Of a DNA stretch of 64,000 bases, positions 1-10,925 are shown in pieces. The notes below the pieces were generated by a model. The model did no database searches, was not told where the DNA came from, and saw only the letters and a list, made by a program, of their open reading frames with translations. The translations under genes and the position numbers were made by a program. Origin of the DNA: Vandiemenella viatica (Eukaryota; Arthropoda; Insecta; Orthoptera; Morabidae); NCBI GenBank assembly GCA_031002005.1, contig CM061921.1, positions 148,895,283 through 148,959,282 of the forward strand. The letters run 5' to 3'. Every line of letters starts with the position of its first letter. Position 1 is the first letter of the stretch.

Positions 1-311
1 ATCGTCCGAACGTGCTGGCCGGCCGGCATAGAATATCCCTTCACTCGTTCGTCGTGCCACATGCAAAACAGAAAACTCTCGCCGATCACCCTGTTTGTCT
101 ACCTGGCAAGCACAAATCTCCCCTCCATTAGGCACTCACTATTCTCCCCTCGCTAATTCTAGGAACCGGCCTGCTGGCATTCCTCAGATCTGCCGCTCCA
201 CACTTGTACAATGTACACTGCGCCCAAACGCCCACTAAAATATTCCACATTTTAAATAATAAACATATAGTTTATTAATGTAACTAGCGGTCACAAGACG
301 CGTTCGTTACA
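1..311 (-). repeat. 3' LTR of the gag-only element (partial)
   Basis: This stretch matches 4696-5006 with only isolated differences and ends in the same GTTACA terminus at 306-311. In element orientation it is the start of the 3' LTR; the rest lies before the window. Confidence 0.88.
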
Positions 312-321
312 TATTCCCCCT
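312..321 (-). promoter_or_regulatory. polypurine tract next to the 3' LTR
   Basis: On the minus strand AGGGGGAATA abuts the LTR start TGTAAC. A purine run directly upstream of the 3' LTR is the expected primer site for plus-strand synthesis. Confidence 0.65.
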
Positions 322-1761
322 GGTTCGGCAAATTTAAATAAACTAGTTTTATTTAAATTTTCACAATAAGAAATATACAAATTTTCCTTCCTCGTCCATT
401 AATTTAACAGTAATTATAAATCTGGTAACCTATTCTATCACAAGTTCCACCGACATGAATATTCAACCGAACATATGTCCCTTGGCTACTTTGTACATAG
501 ACTTTTCTTACTCCCATCCCTGATGGTGGGTAGATTTGTGCAAGCCTTAAATACAATAATATAACCATTTCAAATGTAACTTTATAAGTAACAAATTATT
601 GTAGTGATATAAATGTTCTAACACAATAACATTTTATATCAAATTGAAAATTTAACTTAGACACCATTCTTAATAAATATAGCGCAATACATCGTAAGTT
701 GTGATCATCATAGATATTCAACACATAGGATAACACAATCTTAATATATAATGAATGAATAAAACTGGTAGAGAACATATCCTATCTGAATAATAATAAT
801 AAAAAACTTTTAAGCAGTGAAGTCATCATCTATGAAGTGCAGGGTTGTCCAAAGCAATGCAAGATTGTTCAAAACAAATTTTTTTTTTTTTTTTTTTTTA
901 TTATCATTTCGCGCTAAGCAAAGTATTTGTAATGGATTTCCGCCACCATCCTTTTAGTATAAAAATGACAATTACATCCCCTTTTATCTCCGCTTGTTAC
1001 AGACCTCGCGTGATTATTAAATTAACATGATCTCGATCAAGTATACGCGGATGCCATCCCAGTATACTTCCCGATTTCCCAAGACAACGTTATAAGTACA
1101 TTTGCTCCATGGCATAAAAGAATTTTGTTCATGGAATGCTGATTCGCGTAATTCCTTATGAACAAAACAAAATAAAATATTATCTACCTAGTACCTTGGA
1201 GATCCTTTTCCCTTGGCTACTTGGTGATTTGATATGCCACACAACATCTGTGAAGTTCCAGAAATTTATCTGTAAATGTACCCCAACGTTTTGGAATCCT
1301 TCTGTCTGCCAGAAATCAAGTCCCAACATATTATCTCGGCAAGTTTTTATCCTTTTCCGGCACATATATGCCCTTCGTCAGTATCAAGAGAAACAAGTTG
1401 CACTAAACAATTCTCGCGCGACTGTACCAAAACTTTGTGATCATCAGAATACTCTTTAAAGTTTCGTGAATTATGGGTTTAAAGTCATTGGTTCCATTAG
1501 TGACTAAGTGACTGTTAACTGAGATTATCCTTTTCACCGTGCATTGACTATATATATTTTTGAACTTTGCAAAAGCTTCTTATTGGTGTATGATTGTGGA
1601 CTGGTGAGTAATAATACTAGTTGCCCTACAGTGAAAGTTTGATTATGCTTTGGTCTTGCTATATCCGCATCATTCTCCTCATCCTCCACACCTCCATTTC
1701 GCCAATATGTTAAATTACTAAGGCAAAACTGTGGAGAGGCCTCAGCATCCCCGGCGAAATC
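312..1761 (-). other. non-coding 3' half of the LTR element interior
   Basis: About 1.4 kb follows the gag stop codon on the minus strand. I see no pol-like motif in it in any frame. It includes a run of about 20 T (880-899). In a complete element pol would lie here, so its absence supports the gag-only classification. Confidence 0.6.
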
Positions 1762-3262
1762 TCATTGTTTTAATTGGTCACCCTGCGATGTTTCGCGTGC
1801 GGCACCAACTCTCAATTCATTTTCACTTTCGTTCTGAATGTTATTGCCGGGAACGACGGTTAGAATAGCATTCAACTCCGGCGAACCCCCGCGTGTTTGC
1901 CCGTGACCATCCCGCTGACCATCAGTCTTCCACGGTTTCTTATCGCCAGATTGGGCTTGCTTCCAATTTTTACCTCCCTTGAAACTTTGCCCGTTATTCT
2001 GATTATTTGGCCGGAAGTATCCATGAGAATTAGAGCGATTGTCCTGCACATTTTCCGCGCACTGTTCACGGCTCGCTCGTTGTCCTATGGCATCTAGATT
2101 CCGCAGTGTTTCTAATAAATCAGTGATATTCTTTACATATACAGGCGAGATGTGTTCTTGAACCCCCGGGCTGAAATGTGAGCTTATTATTTCAATGAAC
2201 TCGGCGTCCGGCATCACTGTGTCAAATAACGACTTTTTACGACTAACCGTTCCAAATACCTTTCCATTGAATCACCAGGTTTAGGCTCGTATTTTCCTTG
2301 GTAAAATCGCATCCTAGCTTGGTTTTGAATTTTTTCTGACCAGAAAGCACTCAACAACAATTCCTTAAATTGTGTGTACGACATATCTGGAGTACATGCT
2401 ACCTTTAGCCATGAACGATCCTGTTCAAAAAATGACTGGCTAATGATTAAAAGTTTTGCCGAGTCCGGAACAGCTTTAATTTGAAAGTATTCTTCAAGGT
2501 CTTCGAGGTAAGCTTTCGGATTTATTCCCCCCTTGGAACCAAATCTAGGCAGCTTTAACTCTATATTTCCCGAAACAGCTGAGCACAACTAGCTTGACAT
2601 TGTTCATTGTTGCTAGCAGAGTTATTCCTTTCGGTTAGTTTCCGTTCCAAATTACGTAATTTTACCTCCGTTTCGGCAGCAAGGTTACGCTGTGATGTTT
2701 CTAGATTCTTATGACTTTCCTCCATTTCTCCCACGGAATTCTTAAGGTCTCCAACTTCGGATCTTATTTTACCTAAATTTTCTTCAACACCATCTTTTAT
2801 TGAATGAGCAAACTCAGAAATCTGACCTAAATTTTCACTGTTTTCTGTGCGCATTTGTTCAATTGAACTTTTATTCTCTTCTACCTTACGGCAAATTTCA
2901 TTGTTAGTCGTCTCAAGTACATTGCAAGAAGACTTTAACTCCGTCTGGACTTTGCTTAAAAGAGTGATCTCAGAGCTAATTTCCTTTTTAAAATCATTTA
3001 TTTCTCGGCCAATTTCTCCGCGAAAAGTAGCAATTGCTCTTCAATTCTTTTGTGAGCCATTTCTTGTTTTTCTTTCAAGACTCTCGATTTTACTAGACAT
3101 TTGCACTGAGAGTTCAGACAATTTTTCATTGGATTCTTGAAATTGTGTTGTAAATTGAGCAGATAATTGTGAAAATTTCTCCATTAATAAAGCCGCTATA
3201 TCGTTCATCTGGTGTTGCTGAGTCTGCAATGCAGGAATCACCGAGACTTTTTTCGCACTCAT
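1762..3262 (-). pseudogene. retrotransposon Gag-like protein, frameshifted
   Basis: Reading on the minus strand, an ATG at 3262 opens a Q/E/K-rich segment that looks like a coiled coil (about 3262-2600). A Gag/capsid-like segment follows (about 2588-2214) containing PKAYLEDLEEYF and a later GDSMERYLERLV, the spacing of the retrotransposon gag fold. The tail (2217-1762) is basic and rich in N, G and Q, as in nucleocapsid regions, but I see no CCHC zinc knuckle. The reading frame changes at about 3050, 2580 and 2215, so no intact protein is made. No protease or polymerase follows. Ty3-type ancestry is likely from the gag type, but cannot be proven without pol. Confidence 0.78.
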
Positions 3263-4125
3263 GTGGAGGTATTATGAAAATTTTCCAAATTTTCCTGCCT
3301 TAATTCAACGGGTGATTGGGTGGAATATGCTATTTCTGCGACATTATTGTCTTCCCGATATGATCCGTATTTGAATCAGTGGGTACTGGCTCCTGTGATA
3401 AATTTGACCCTTCCACGATTTCTTTCGACATGTTAATAATGGTACTGGATCTCAAGCGCATTACTTTAAAACTTCACGCTATTTTCAACTATTACGTTGG
3501 CATACAAAGAATGTTCCAATACACAATAACAAGGAAAAGAAATAAGGATTGCAAAACACACCATCAGAAAGACTTTACACTAATCTGCAAATAAATTGCC
3601 TCAATAAAATCCGCGATTGCACAATAAAATCAAACCCAAAGAACATGCCACAACACATTCTATAATTTCAATGAAAAATTACAAGAAGAATTTTACTCAT
3701 CAAATGCCTTCGCGGAAAAATGGTTTAAATATGAATGCATATCGTTACCCTGGACATATGGCTCGAAATCCACACAAATATTTCGACAACTACTTGGAAT
3801 TGCCGCAAAGAAAGCATCACAACAATTATCAACGCCGTAATACAACAGAATTTGAGTGAGTTTGGACAAAACCCATTGCACATTCCCATGTCACACAAGA
3901 TAATTATTATTTAACACACGCAATGCACACAAAATAAATTTATCAGATCTTATTGCAGAACCAACTTGCATCTAAGATCAACAAGTACAACATTAATTTA
4001 TACATGCATTAACTACGCAAACTAATACAAACTACTTTCTATCTACAAAATAAGAAAGTTGCCAAGGACATAGTGCTGTCTTTCGTTCATAGCATAATTA
4101 ATTTTTGCAATTAATAATCGAAAAG
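3263..4125 (-). other. 5' leader of the LTR element
   Basis: This stretch lies between the primer-binding site and the gag start. Small open frames here have no recognisable motifs. A long leader would normally hold packaging signals, but nothing specific can be assigned. Confidence 0.5.
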
Positions 4126-4142
4126 CCCCACTTGGTTCGCCA
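4126..4142 (-). promoter_or_regulatory. primer-binding site of the LTR element
   Basis: One base inside the 5' LTR the minus strand reads TGGCGAACCAAGTGGGG. It begins with TGG, the complement of the tRNA CCA end, and resembles the lysine-type primer sites of insect Ty3/gypsy elements. The exact tRNA is not certain. Confidence 0.6.
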
Positions 4143-4143
4143 T

Positions 4144-5006
4144 TGTAACATTCTGACCTCATTACGTGATTTAAAATTATAATTAATTTTATTATTTTAT
4201 TTTATTATCATGAAAGGTAGAACTTGCTTGAATACTTTATACGAGAAATCACAAATGGTTTTATTTCAATTATTCACATGACATACATAACAAAATTCGT
4301 TAAAATTAATTAGTTGTCCTTTTGTGGGCGCCAGGGTATTTTATATAAAATACACAAAAAATTAAACAGTAAACGAAGTCAACATTTGACTTCACTTCTG
4401 AAAGAGATGTTTGCTCCGGGCTATGAGAGTTCTTATCTGCAGGGTCGTAGCTGGGCAATGCTATGAACTTGAAAGTCTAGCTAGCACAGTGTCCTTCATT
4501 GGCGATGTATAATTACCGAATGTACATGTCTGCCGCCACACATTGGATGACGGTCTTCTCTGCTATGGACCAGTGTAGCACAGTTCCTCAGATGTCGTCC
4601 TTTGCCTGAGCTCATCTGCTCAAACAAAATAGCGGGTGTCCGGATCCAGGCAGCAGCAACAGTCCCACTCACGAATAGACAGTCCAGAAATCACATCGTC
4701 CGAACGTGCTGGCCGGCCGGCATAGAATATCCCTTCACTCGTTCGTCGTGCCACATGCAAAACAGAAAACTCTCGCCGATCACCCTGTTTGGTCTACCTG
4801 GCAAGCACAAATCTCCCCTCCATTAGGCACTCACTATTCTCCCCTCGCTAATTCTAGGAACCGGCCTGCTGGCATTCCTCAGATCTGCCGCTCCACACTT
4901 GTACAATGTACACTGCGCCCAAACGCCCACTAAAATATTCCACATTTTAAATAATAAACATATAGTTTATTAATGTAACTAGCGGTCACAAGACGCGTTC
5001 GTTACA
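4144..5006 (-). repeat. 5' LTR of the gag-only element (complete, 863 bp)
   Basis: It is bounded by TGTAACA at 4144 and GTTACA at 5001-5006 on the plus strand, a perfect 6-bp inverted terminus. Its right 311 bp are repeated at the window start. It is flanked inside by a primer-binding site. The TSD cannot be checked because the other flank is outside the window. Confidence 0.88.
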
Positions 5007-5135
5007 GACTGTACCGCAAAAACTAAGAGGCTAACCTGATCACAATAGTGAGCGCTGACTCTTTTACCCGTGTCAGTGAGACTCGAATCAGATTCGGCGG
5101 AAGTTAGTGGCCTTTTAATAACGAACTAGTAGGAA

Positions 5136-5792
5136 TGGACAAAAGTGATGAAATGTAGCAGAAATGAAACCAATACTAGTAGATTAAATATAAAAATAGG
5201 AACGGATGCAATAGGAGAATTATGCTACTTGGGAAGCAAAATTACAACCGATGGCCGAAGCAGGAATGATATTAAAAGCAGAATAGCACTAGCAAAAAGA
5301 GCATTCTTAAAAAAGAGAAATCTTTTAGTTTCAAATATTGATCTAGGAATTGGAAAGAACTTTTTAAAACTCTATGTGTGGAGCACAGCACTTTACGGTA
5401 GGGAAACATGGACTTTAGGAATGCCGGAAAGAAACAAAATTGAAGAATTTGAAATGTGGCGCTTGAGAAGAATGCTGAAAATTAAGTGGACAGATAGTGT
5501 ACGAAATGAACGTGTTTTGGAAATGATGGGTGGGGAAAGAAGTTTGTGGAAGAAGCTTACAGAAAGAAGAGATAGCCTGGAAGGTTATATTTTGAGACAT
5601 GCTGGATTCGTTAATTTGTTAGTGGAGGGAACAGCCGATGGTAAGAGCTGTAGAGAAAGACAGAGATTAGAATATATGAAGCAAATAATTGAGGACGTGG
5701 GTTGTGAGGGATATGTAGAGATGAAGAGGTTAGCACAAGATAGGAAGGGATGGAAAAAGAAAGGAACGTGCTCACCCCGTTGGCTTAGTTGA
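5136..5792 (+). pseudogene. 3' fragment of a non-LTR retrotransposon polyprotein (RTE/BovB-like)
   Basis: The frame encodes the region downstream of the reverse transcriptase palm in RTE-type endonuclease-reverse transcriptases. Diagnostic segments are CYLGSKITTDGRSRNDIKSR, YVWSTALYGRETWTL, EFEMWRLRRMLKIKW and ILRHAGF. Similarity begins about 5136, just before the ATG at 5145, and nothing of the endonuclease or RT palm precedes it, so this is a 5'-truncated copy as usual for LINEs. The frame is open to 5792, so the insertion may be relatively young. The clade call rests on motif memory; another insect LINE clade with the same C-terminal domain is possible. Confidence 0.8.
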
Positions 5793-6230
5793 TTGCGGTA
5801 CCGTGATGATGTCCTGCACTGACAGGGTGTTAGCTGGTTCCAGTCCTGGTGGTGGAGTAAATTTTCACCATCACCAGATTGCGCACCAGTGTCCTGGGTT
5901 AAATTCCAAACATCTCGGCAGTGCGTATGGAGTGACGGCATACGACGCTGTTGATGGTGATTCGTCCTTCGGTTGGGGACGTTAAGCTTGGCGGCACCGG
6001 GTTTCACTCTCTCCCTTCTTTCATCCCGCATCGACAACACAAATAACATTCTACACTGAACACACACACAATTACAGTCACACACACTTACCAACACTGT
6101 CACACTGAGGAAGGCAACGGGAAATTACCCCCGTTTATCTCCTCCGCGACGTTTCTATGGAGGATTTAAAATCCATCATGGTAACCGTCTCCACTCGGAT
6201 ACGGATATGGCACTCATAGAAGAAAAAGGA
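5775..6230 (+). repeat. tRNA-like headed repeat directly after the LINE fragment
   Basis: TTGGCTTAGTTGA (about 5780) resembles a polymerase III A box and GGTTCCAGTCC (5836-5846) a B box at suitable spacing. A GC-richer body and a CA-rich stretch (about 6058-6090) follow. It may be a SINE or part of the LINE 3' tail; the boundaries are estimates. Confidence 0.45.
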
Positions 6231-6367
6231 ACGGTCCATGTGCTGTAAGACTTACATTAATCTTGTAATGAATTGGTACATTTTAAGTCACAATAGTATA
6301 GCATATTCATTTGGAGCAACTTTGCTAGGCCTTCGTTCATGTAACTTAAATCTTTTGTCTATGCAGC

Positions 6368-6590
6368 CACCGAGCGTGGTGAGTGAACGGTTAACGTTCT
6401 GGCCTCGCCGGTTCTAATCCCCGTCCGGGCATCCAGATTTGGGTTTTCCTTGGTTTCCCCAAATCACTGCAGGCGAATGCCGGGATGCTTCCTTCAAAAA
6501 GGCCATGGCCGATTTCCTTCCAGTTCCTTGTCCTCATTCCCATCCCGCCTCTAATGACCTCGATGTCAACGAGGTCTAAATCCATAAGTA
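6368..6590 (+). repeat. SINE1 copy (tRNA-derived)
   Basis: It starts with the family head CCGAGCGTGGTG, has a B-box-like GGTTCTAATCCC at 6410-6421, the conserved core GGGTTTTCCTTGGTTTCCCC, and the tail AATGACCTCGATGTCAACGA followed by a short AAGT-rich end. The same layout recurs many times in the window in both orientations. Confidence 0.85.
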
Positions 6591-6825
6591 AGTAAAGTAG
6601 TACTTTTATTTTATTAAAATTTCCCTTTATATAACAAATTCTTATATTTGACTTATTAAACGCTACTTATCATGGAGTTATTGCTATTCAGTTTCCAAAG
6701 ACGCATTACCAACGACTGGATTTTCGTCTTGTAACCAGTATTTTCTCAAAGGAAGTGATCTTGTATGTTGTCAGAGCGTGCTTTAGAAGTCAAACAAGGC
6801 CAAGAACAGAGCTATGGTTTTGCTC

Positions 6826-7030
6826 CTCGTCGACGGGTCGAGGTCATTGGAGGCAGGAAAGAACTGGGAGTCAAGAAGTAGAAGGAATTCGGCCATGGCC
6901 TTCTATAGAAACCACATCGGCATTCACCCCTAGTGATTTGGGGAAATCCTGGAAAACCGAAATCTTATTGGCCGGACGGAAATTCGAACCAGCGTTCTCC
7001 CGAATGCGAGGCCAGAGTATTACTGCTCGC
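6826..7030 (-). repeat. SINE1 copy, diverged
   Basis: Reverse-complement copy: the tail GAGGTCATTGGAGGCAGG comes first, then the core with ATTTGGGGAAATCCTGG, then the B-box complement AATTCGAACC. The tRNA-like head is decayed. An open frame through it is not a gene. Confidence 0.75.
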
Positions 7031-8127
7031 ACATAGGGTACTTTGTTTTCATACTTCTGCGTGTCTAAGTATTGTTGTTTAGTGCGTATGCAACTATGAA
7101 GGCTATTGCTATGTGTTGTATATATCAAGATGGAGGAAGGAAGATAGCGAAACCTGGTGCCAGCCTATTCATGTCTTCCGAAAGATACGAAGCTCTCATG
7201 TACAAACTATCTCAGTGTGATGCCATCCACTACAACAAAACAATATTTTACGAGGGCAGTGGTCGTATTTGGGGTAGTGTGTTGATGGTTGTTGTTTTGA
7301 GGCATTAAACTCGGAGAGAGAAACCATTACGGACGGCATTTGGAGTGGATTATCACAAAGATACGTGGAAGAAATTGGCCATAGAACCATTCCGGCATTC
7401 TCCTGAATTCACTTACGTGGCGTTGGATGTGGTTTTTCGATTCCCTGGTTCAGCTAAAAATTATTCGAAGGAAAGTACAGCAATTGCCTCCAGGTATCAG
7501 TGTAGCCTCGTAAAATAATAATAATAATATTTGTTGCGTTACTTTCAGTGAACTGAAGAAAGTGTATTAGCCGTGCATTCTATAAAGAGGGTGTGGAAAA
7601 GTGCTGCCTCTAAGGAAAAAAATTAGGTTCTACATACAGCATAGCTAACCGGTTCAAAACATTTCGGCTCAATTTGAGGACGCGGGACGTACTAGAAATG
7701 ATTTTTAATTCCACATATTAGCCAACCTCCTATATCAAATATAAGGCAAGTTTATGGGATTAGTTAATCGGCTGTTGTATCTGGGTGATAATACTTCCAG
7801 TTATGCAAAATTAAAAGTTATATTACTGGAAAAACTACGCTAGTTTACGGAACCGGGGATTGACTGATATGATTCCTGCACCAAAAATATTCACACAATA
7901 TTAATAAGTGGGGGGCTACATATAAAGCCTTGTTTTTAAACTTTTATCTAGAACGCTGGTTGCCGTGTAGAACTAAAAATATCATATTTTATCAGTTCTA
8001 ACAGTATCATGCCGTCGAGTACTATCGACATTTCTTTGATGAAATCTAAAAATTAGCTATCTTCGTATGTTACACAAATTTTCAACATATTACAATCGTA
8101 CATTTCTCTCTAAGGATGTACCGGTGA
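7031..8127. other. no recognisable gene; possible SINE debris
   Basis: Open frames at 7072-7308 (plus) and 7196-7390 (minus) overlap and have no recognised motif. Around 7330-7420 there are faint traces of the SINE1 core (TTCCGGCATTCTCCTG). The rest is AT-rich and unassigned. Confidence 0.5.
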
Positions 8128-8335
8128 AGGTGAGCAGTAACGTTCTGGATTCGCATTCGGGATGATGCGGGTTAGAATCCCCGTCCGGCCATCCAGATTT
8201 CGGTTTTCCATTCTCGAAATCATTCCAGACGGATCCCGGAGTGGGTCCCTTTAAAGTTCATGACCGAATTCCTTCCTGTTCTTTGTCCCCGTACTTTCCT
8301 GCCTCTAATTACCTAGACGTTGACGAGGCGTAAAA
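8128..8335 (+). repeat. SINE1 copy, diverged
   Basis: Contains GGTGAGCAGTAACGTTCTGG (A-box region), GGGTTAGAATCCCCGTCC (B box), the core with ATCCAGATTTCGGTTTTCC, and the tail TAATTACCTAGACGTTGACG. It ends in CAAGAAAAAA. Confidence 0.78.
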
Positions 8336-8540
8336 CCACAAGAAAAAATCTAAAGATGATTCTTCTATCAATACTAAACAAAAACAGAGAACTTATTTTC
8401 TCTTAAAGACGAAGTTACAAGAATATAGTTGCGTAGGTTTTGAGCTACGAACTTTATTAGAAATCACCTTGGTAATTCTAATTTAAACATGCTGCCTTAT
8501 TTAAAACTTGTTACTTTTTCGTTAAATAATATATATATAT

Positions 8541-8640
8541 ATTGCTTTATCTTCGGATTAATGGTGAAATCTAAAACAGAAATTGTATTAAATTTTACTA
8601 AAGGAAATATTATGAAAGCATGGATTTCATTATTAAAGAT
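8541..8640 (+). repeat. direct repeat, left copy (about 100 bp)
   Basis: This segment recurs at 10,261-10,360 with about five differences over 90 bases. Both copies follow an AT dinucleotide run. The 1.6 kb between them holds tRNA-headed repeats. Confidence 0.8.
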
Positions 8641-9499
8641 ACCCGCGACTTCGTACGCGTGGATTAAGAATTTCATTGCCAGAATTGAATATAGAAAGCT
8701 GTTGGCAACGTAGGATTGGTCCCAAACATCACCGAGTCGGCATAATATGACAGGAAAGATATCACTAAATAATTCTTCCGTCGAACCAGTCTCATGAAGA
8801 GAATCACTTTCCAACATATTTAAAAACAGAAAAACAAACGAAGGTGCGGGGATATGGGGGGAGGGGGTGTGGTTTAGTGGTTTGACTGAGTGCAACTTTA
8901 TTTCAACTAGGTCTTTTCTTCTTTGTTCAGCATGAGCATCAGATTCTTGGGTTCTAATAACTTTAGGCCAGATTTACTTCCGCAAGGAATGTCAAAAAAG
9001 AAGACAAAATAAGCTGGTGCCAGAAATTTTTAGGCAGAAGCAAAGTAATAGTACAGTGCAGATAAAATCTACATCTATACTAAATATTACGTTTTGTATC
9101 TAGACGAAATTTATTAACAAATCATACACTTATTTAATGCATGAGAAGTACAGCTTGAGCAACTGACGTAACATTACAGACTAACACACACATCCGTCTC
9201 TCTGTCACCATTCGATAAATTCTGAAAATTTCGTGACTACAACTGTTATTCATACCGAAAAAAATTTCCTGTGCCCTTCCTACAGATACAAAGTATTTCC
9301 TTGTTAAATTCCATCAATATCAGTGTAGCCATTTAGTCATCAAAATGTAACAAAACGACAGAGACTTACTTCCGTACTTATCGTATTATTAGTGCAGATC
9401 ACACACACACTGACTGCGAGAGTTAAAACTCCTGAGGGATCAATCAATATTACGTAAAAAAGTGTATACCTACGGCATTGATATTCTACCTACGATTTT
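8641..9499. other. no gene seen; repeat debris
   Basis: AT-rich DNA. A poly-G/GT stretch lies near 8848-8875. The stretch CATCCGTCTCTCTGTCACCA (about 9190) resembles GCGTCTGTCTATCACCG after the next tRNA-like module (about 9718), suggesting a repeated module. Confidence 0.4.
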
Positions 9500-9690
9500 C
9501 CTCGCATTGTACTCCCAAATTGGTGGTATCTACAGTTTAACATGCAATCCGACGGTCCAGGCGTGACTAATACAATCAAAAACAATTTTTTTTAAATCTT
9601 TGCTTCCACGGGGATTTGAATCGGAGACCACGCTCTAAACATCAGTAATCAAGCGCATTAACCACTGAGCTACCAGACAGCTATATGGAA
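9500..9690 (-). repeat. SINE2 copy (tRNA-derived, Ser/Leu-like head)
   Basis: On the minus strand an A box (TGGTAGCTCAGTGG, complement at 9662-9675) and a B box (GATTCAAATCCC, complement at 9611-9622) sit at tRNA spacing. A body containing TTAAACTGTAGATACCACC follows, shared with the copy at 9785-10,030. No CCA end or clean acceptor stem is visible, so it is a SINE head rather than a tRNA gene. Confidence 0.65.
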
Positions 9691-9784
9691 GGACAGTACA
9701 GAGAGCTACACATTCTACGCGTCTGTCTATCACCGTTTAGTAATTTTTCAAAATTATATGACAACATATATTATTTATACACAA

Positions 9785-10030
9785 AAAATATGCTATGTCC
9801 ATCCTGATTCCAAAGCCCACCAATCTTGCCGGGTACTGGGGACCTACAGTTTAAAGTGGAATCCGAACCACGGTACCGTCCTGGCGTACTTCACATTGCA
9901 CAGCAAGCTGCGCCAGGGGTGAAGGCCGATTTGGGTGCCTATGAAAATACCCGCTGAGACAGGGATTCGAACCGGGAATGTTTCGATCTCCAGACAGACG
10001 CCTTGTCCACTGAGCCACCAGACCGCTGAA
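9785..10030 (-). repeat. SINE2 copy, second module
   Basis: A box TGGTGGCTCAGTGG (complement 10,007-10,020), B box GGTTCGAATCCC (complement 9962-9973), and body TTTAAACTGTAGGTCCCCAG, matching the first module about 345 bp away. Two near-tandem copies suggest a duplicated block. Confidence 0.68.
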
Positions 10031-10164
10031 GCTTACGGAACTTCTAAATAATTACAAACCATTGTCCTATGACAAACAGTTAATGAACACTTAATAACAC
10101 TTAATAAATATTGAAGCTAATAATCGAGTTAAAAACCATCCTATCTTTTAAGTTGGACCAAATT

Positions 10165-10260
10165 ACACACAGTAAGCCAAATTTTATTAAAATCGGTTAA
10201 GTAGTTTCGGAGTTTATCTCGGACAAACATCGTGACGCGAGATTTTTATATATATAAGAT
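10165..10260 (-). repeat. terminal piece of an unclassified dispersed element
   Basis: The stretch with TTTTATATATATAAGAT and TTCGGAGTTTATCTCGGACA resembles an end sequence common in insect repeats. On the minus strand it would be a 5' end beginning ATCTTATATATATAAAAATC. I cannot decide between a Helitron-like and a LINE-derived terminus. Confidence 0.35.
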
Positions 10261-10360
10261 ATTGCTTTATCTTCGGATCAATGGTGATATCTAAAACAGA
10301 AATTGTATTAAATTTTATTAAAGGAAATATTATGAAAGAATGGATTTAATTATGTAAGAC
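10261..10360 (+). repeat. direct repeat, right copy (about 100 bp)
   Basis: Matches 8541-8640. The pair brackets the tRNA-headed modules and may come from a local duplication or from recombination between copies of one element. Confidence 0.8.
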
Positions 10361-10925
10361 GAATATATCTTGTGATTTAAAACAAGCTATCTGTATCATT
10401 TCGGGATACCTTAAGCTTACCTAAATAAATGTGTACATAAACTGTCATAAAATGCTGCGAACAATCACGTTACACTATCACCTTTACCAGTCACTGGTGA
10501 TCAGTACCCCCAAGAGAGGTCAAAATTACATCCAATGCTTTTAGCAAACCAACTTGACAAGACAGCTATATTTATATGCTTAGCGGCAGGTATTAAACAG
10601 ATGAGTTTAAAGTCAATACCACATTTATTCAGACTTCAGGTCATATGTTCCTGCACACAACCTGTAATGAAAATAACCGAGCAATTATTTTATCCAGTTT
10701 ATTGAGCTTTCTGACTTGGGCCACCGTACAGGGAATTTGGAGGCGTGAGCGGACCCGCTATCTTGATTACAGTTTCCGTAGCGGTATAAGAGCCGAATAG
10801 CCTCCCTGATCCATCTCATTATACAGACTACGCGGTGAACACCGATACGTGGGCTTCCTGAGCACTGTCCAGTCGCCAGCATATATTGCAATCATTTACA
10901 AAAGTCCTAAATGTTTCCCTTGTGG
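10361..10925. other. no recognisable gene
   Basis: A minus-strand open frame at 10,891-10,685 is slightly GC-richer than its surroundings, but its product resembles nothing I know. It could be a host exon or old repeat. Confidence 0.4.

Larger units (their letters stand above)
1..5006 (-). mobile_element. gag-only LTR retrotransposon, minus strand, cut by window start
   Basis: The sequence at 1-311 is repeated almost exactly at 4696-5006, so the two are the ends of two LTRs. The complete LTR is 4144-5006. Read on the minus strand the element starts at 5006 with TGTAAC and its LTR ends in GTTACA. The internal part (312-4143, about 3.8 kb) carries one gag-like gene broken into several frames and no protease, reverse transcriptase, RNase H or integrase in any frame. 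It is therefore a non-autonomous element that would need enzymes from another element. The very similar LTRs suggest a fairly recent insertion, although gag is already broken. Confidence 0.88.

Noticed and set aside
1136..1459. Possible pol fragment in the LTR element
   Set aside because: The frame has no RT, protease or integrase motif and lies on the strand opposite to gag.
9600..10025. Two possible tRNA genes on the minus strand
   Set aside because: A and B boxes are present, but the stems are imperfect and both are fused to a shared SINE body, so they are SINE heads.
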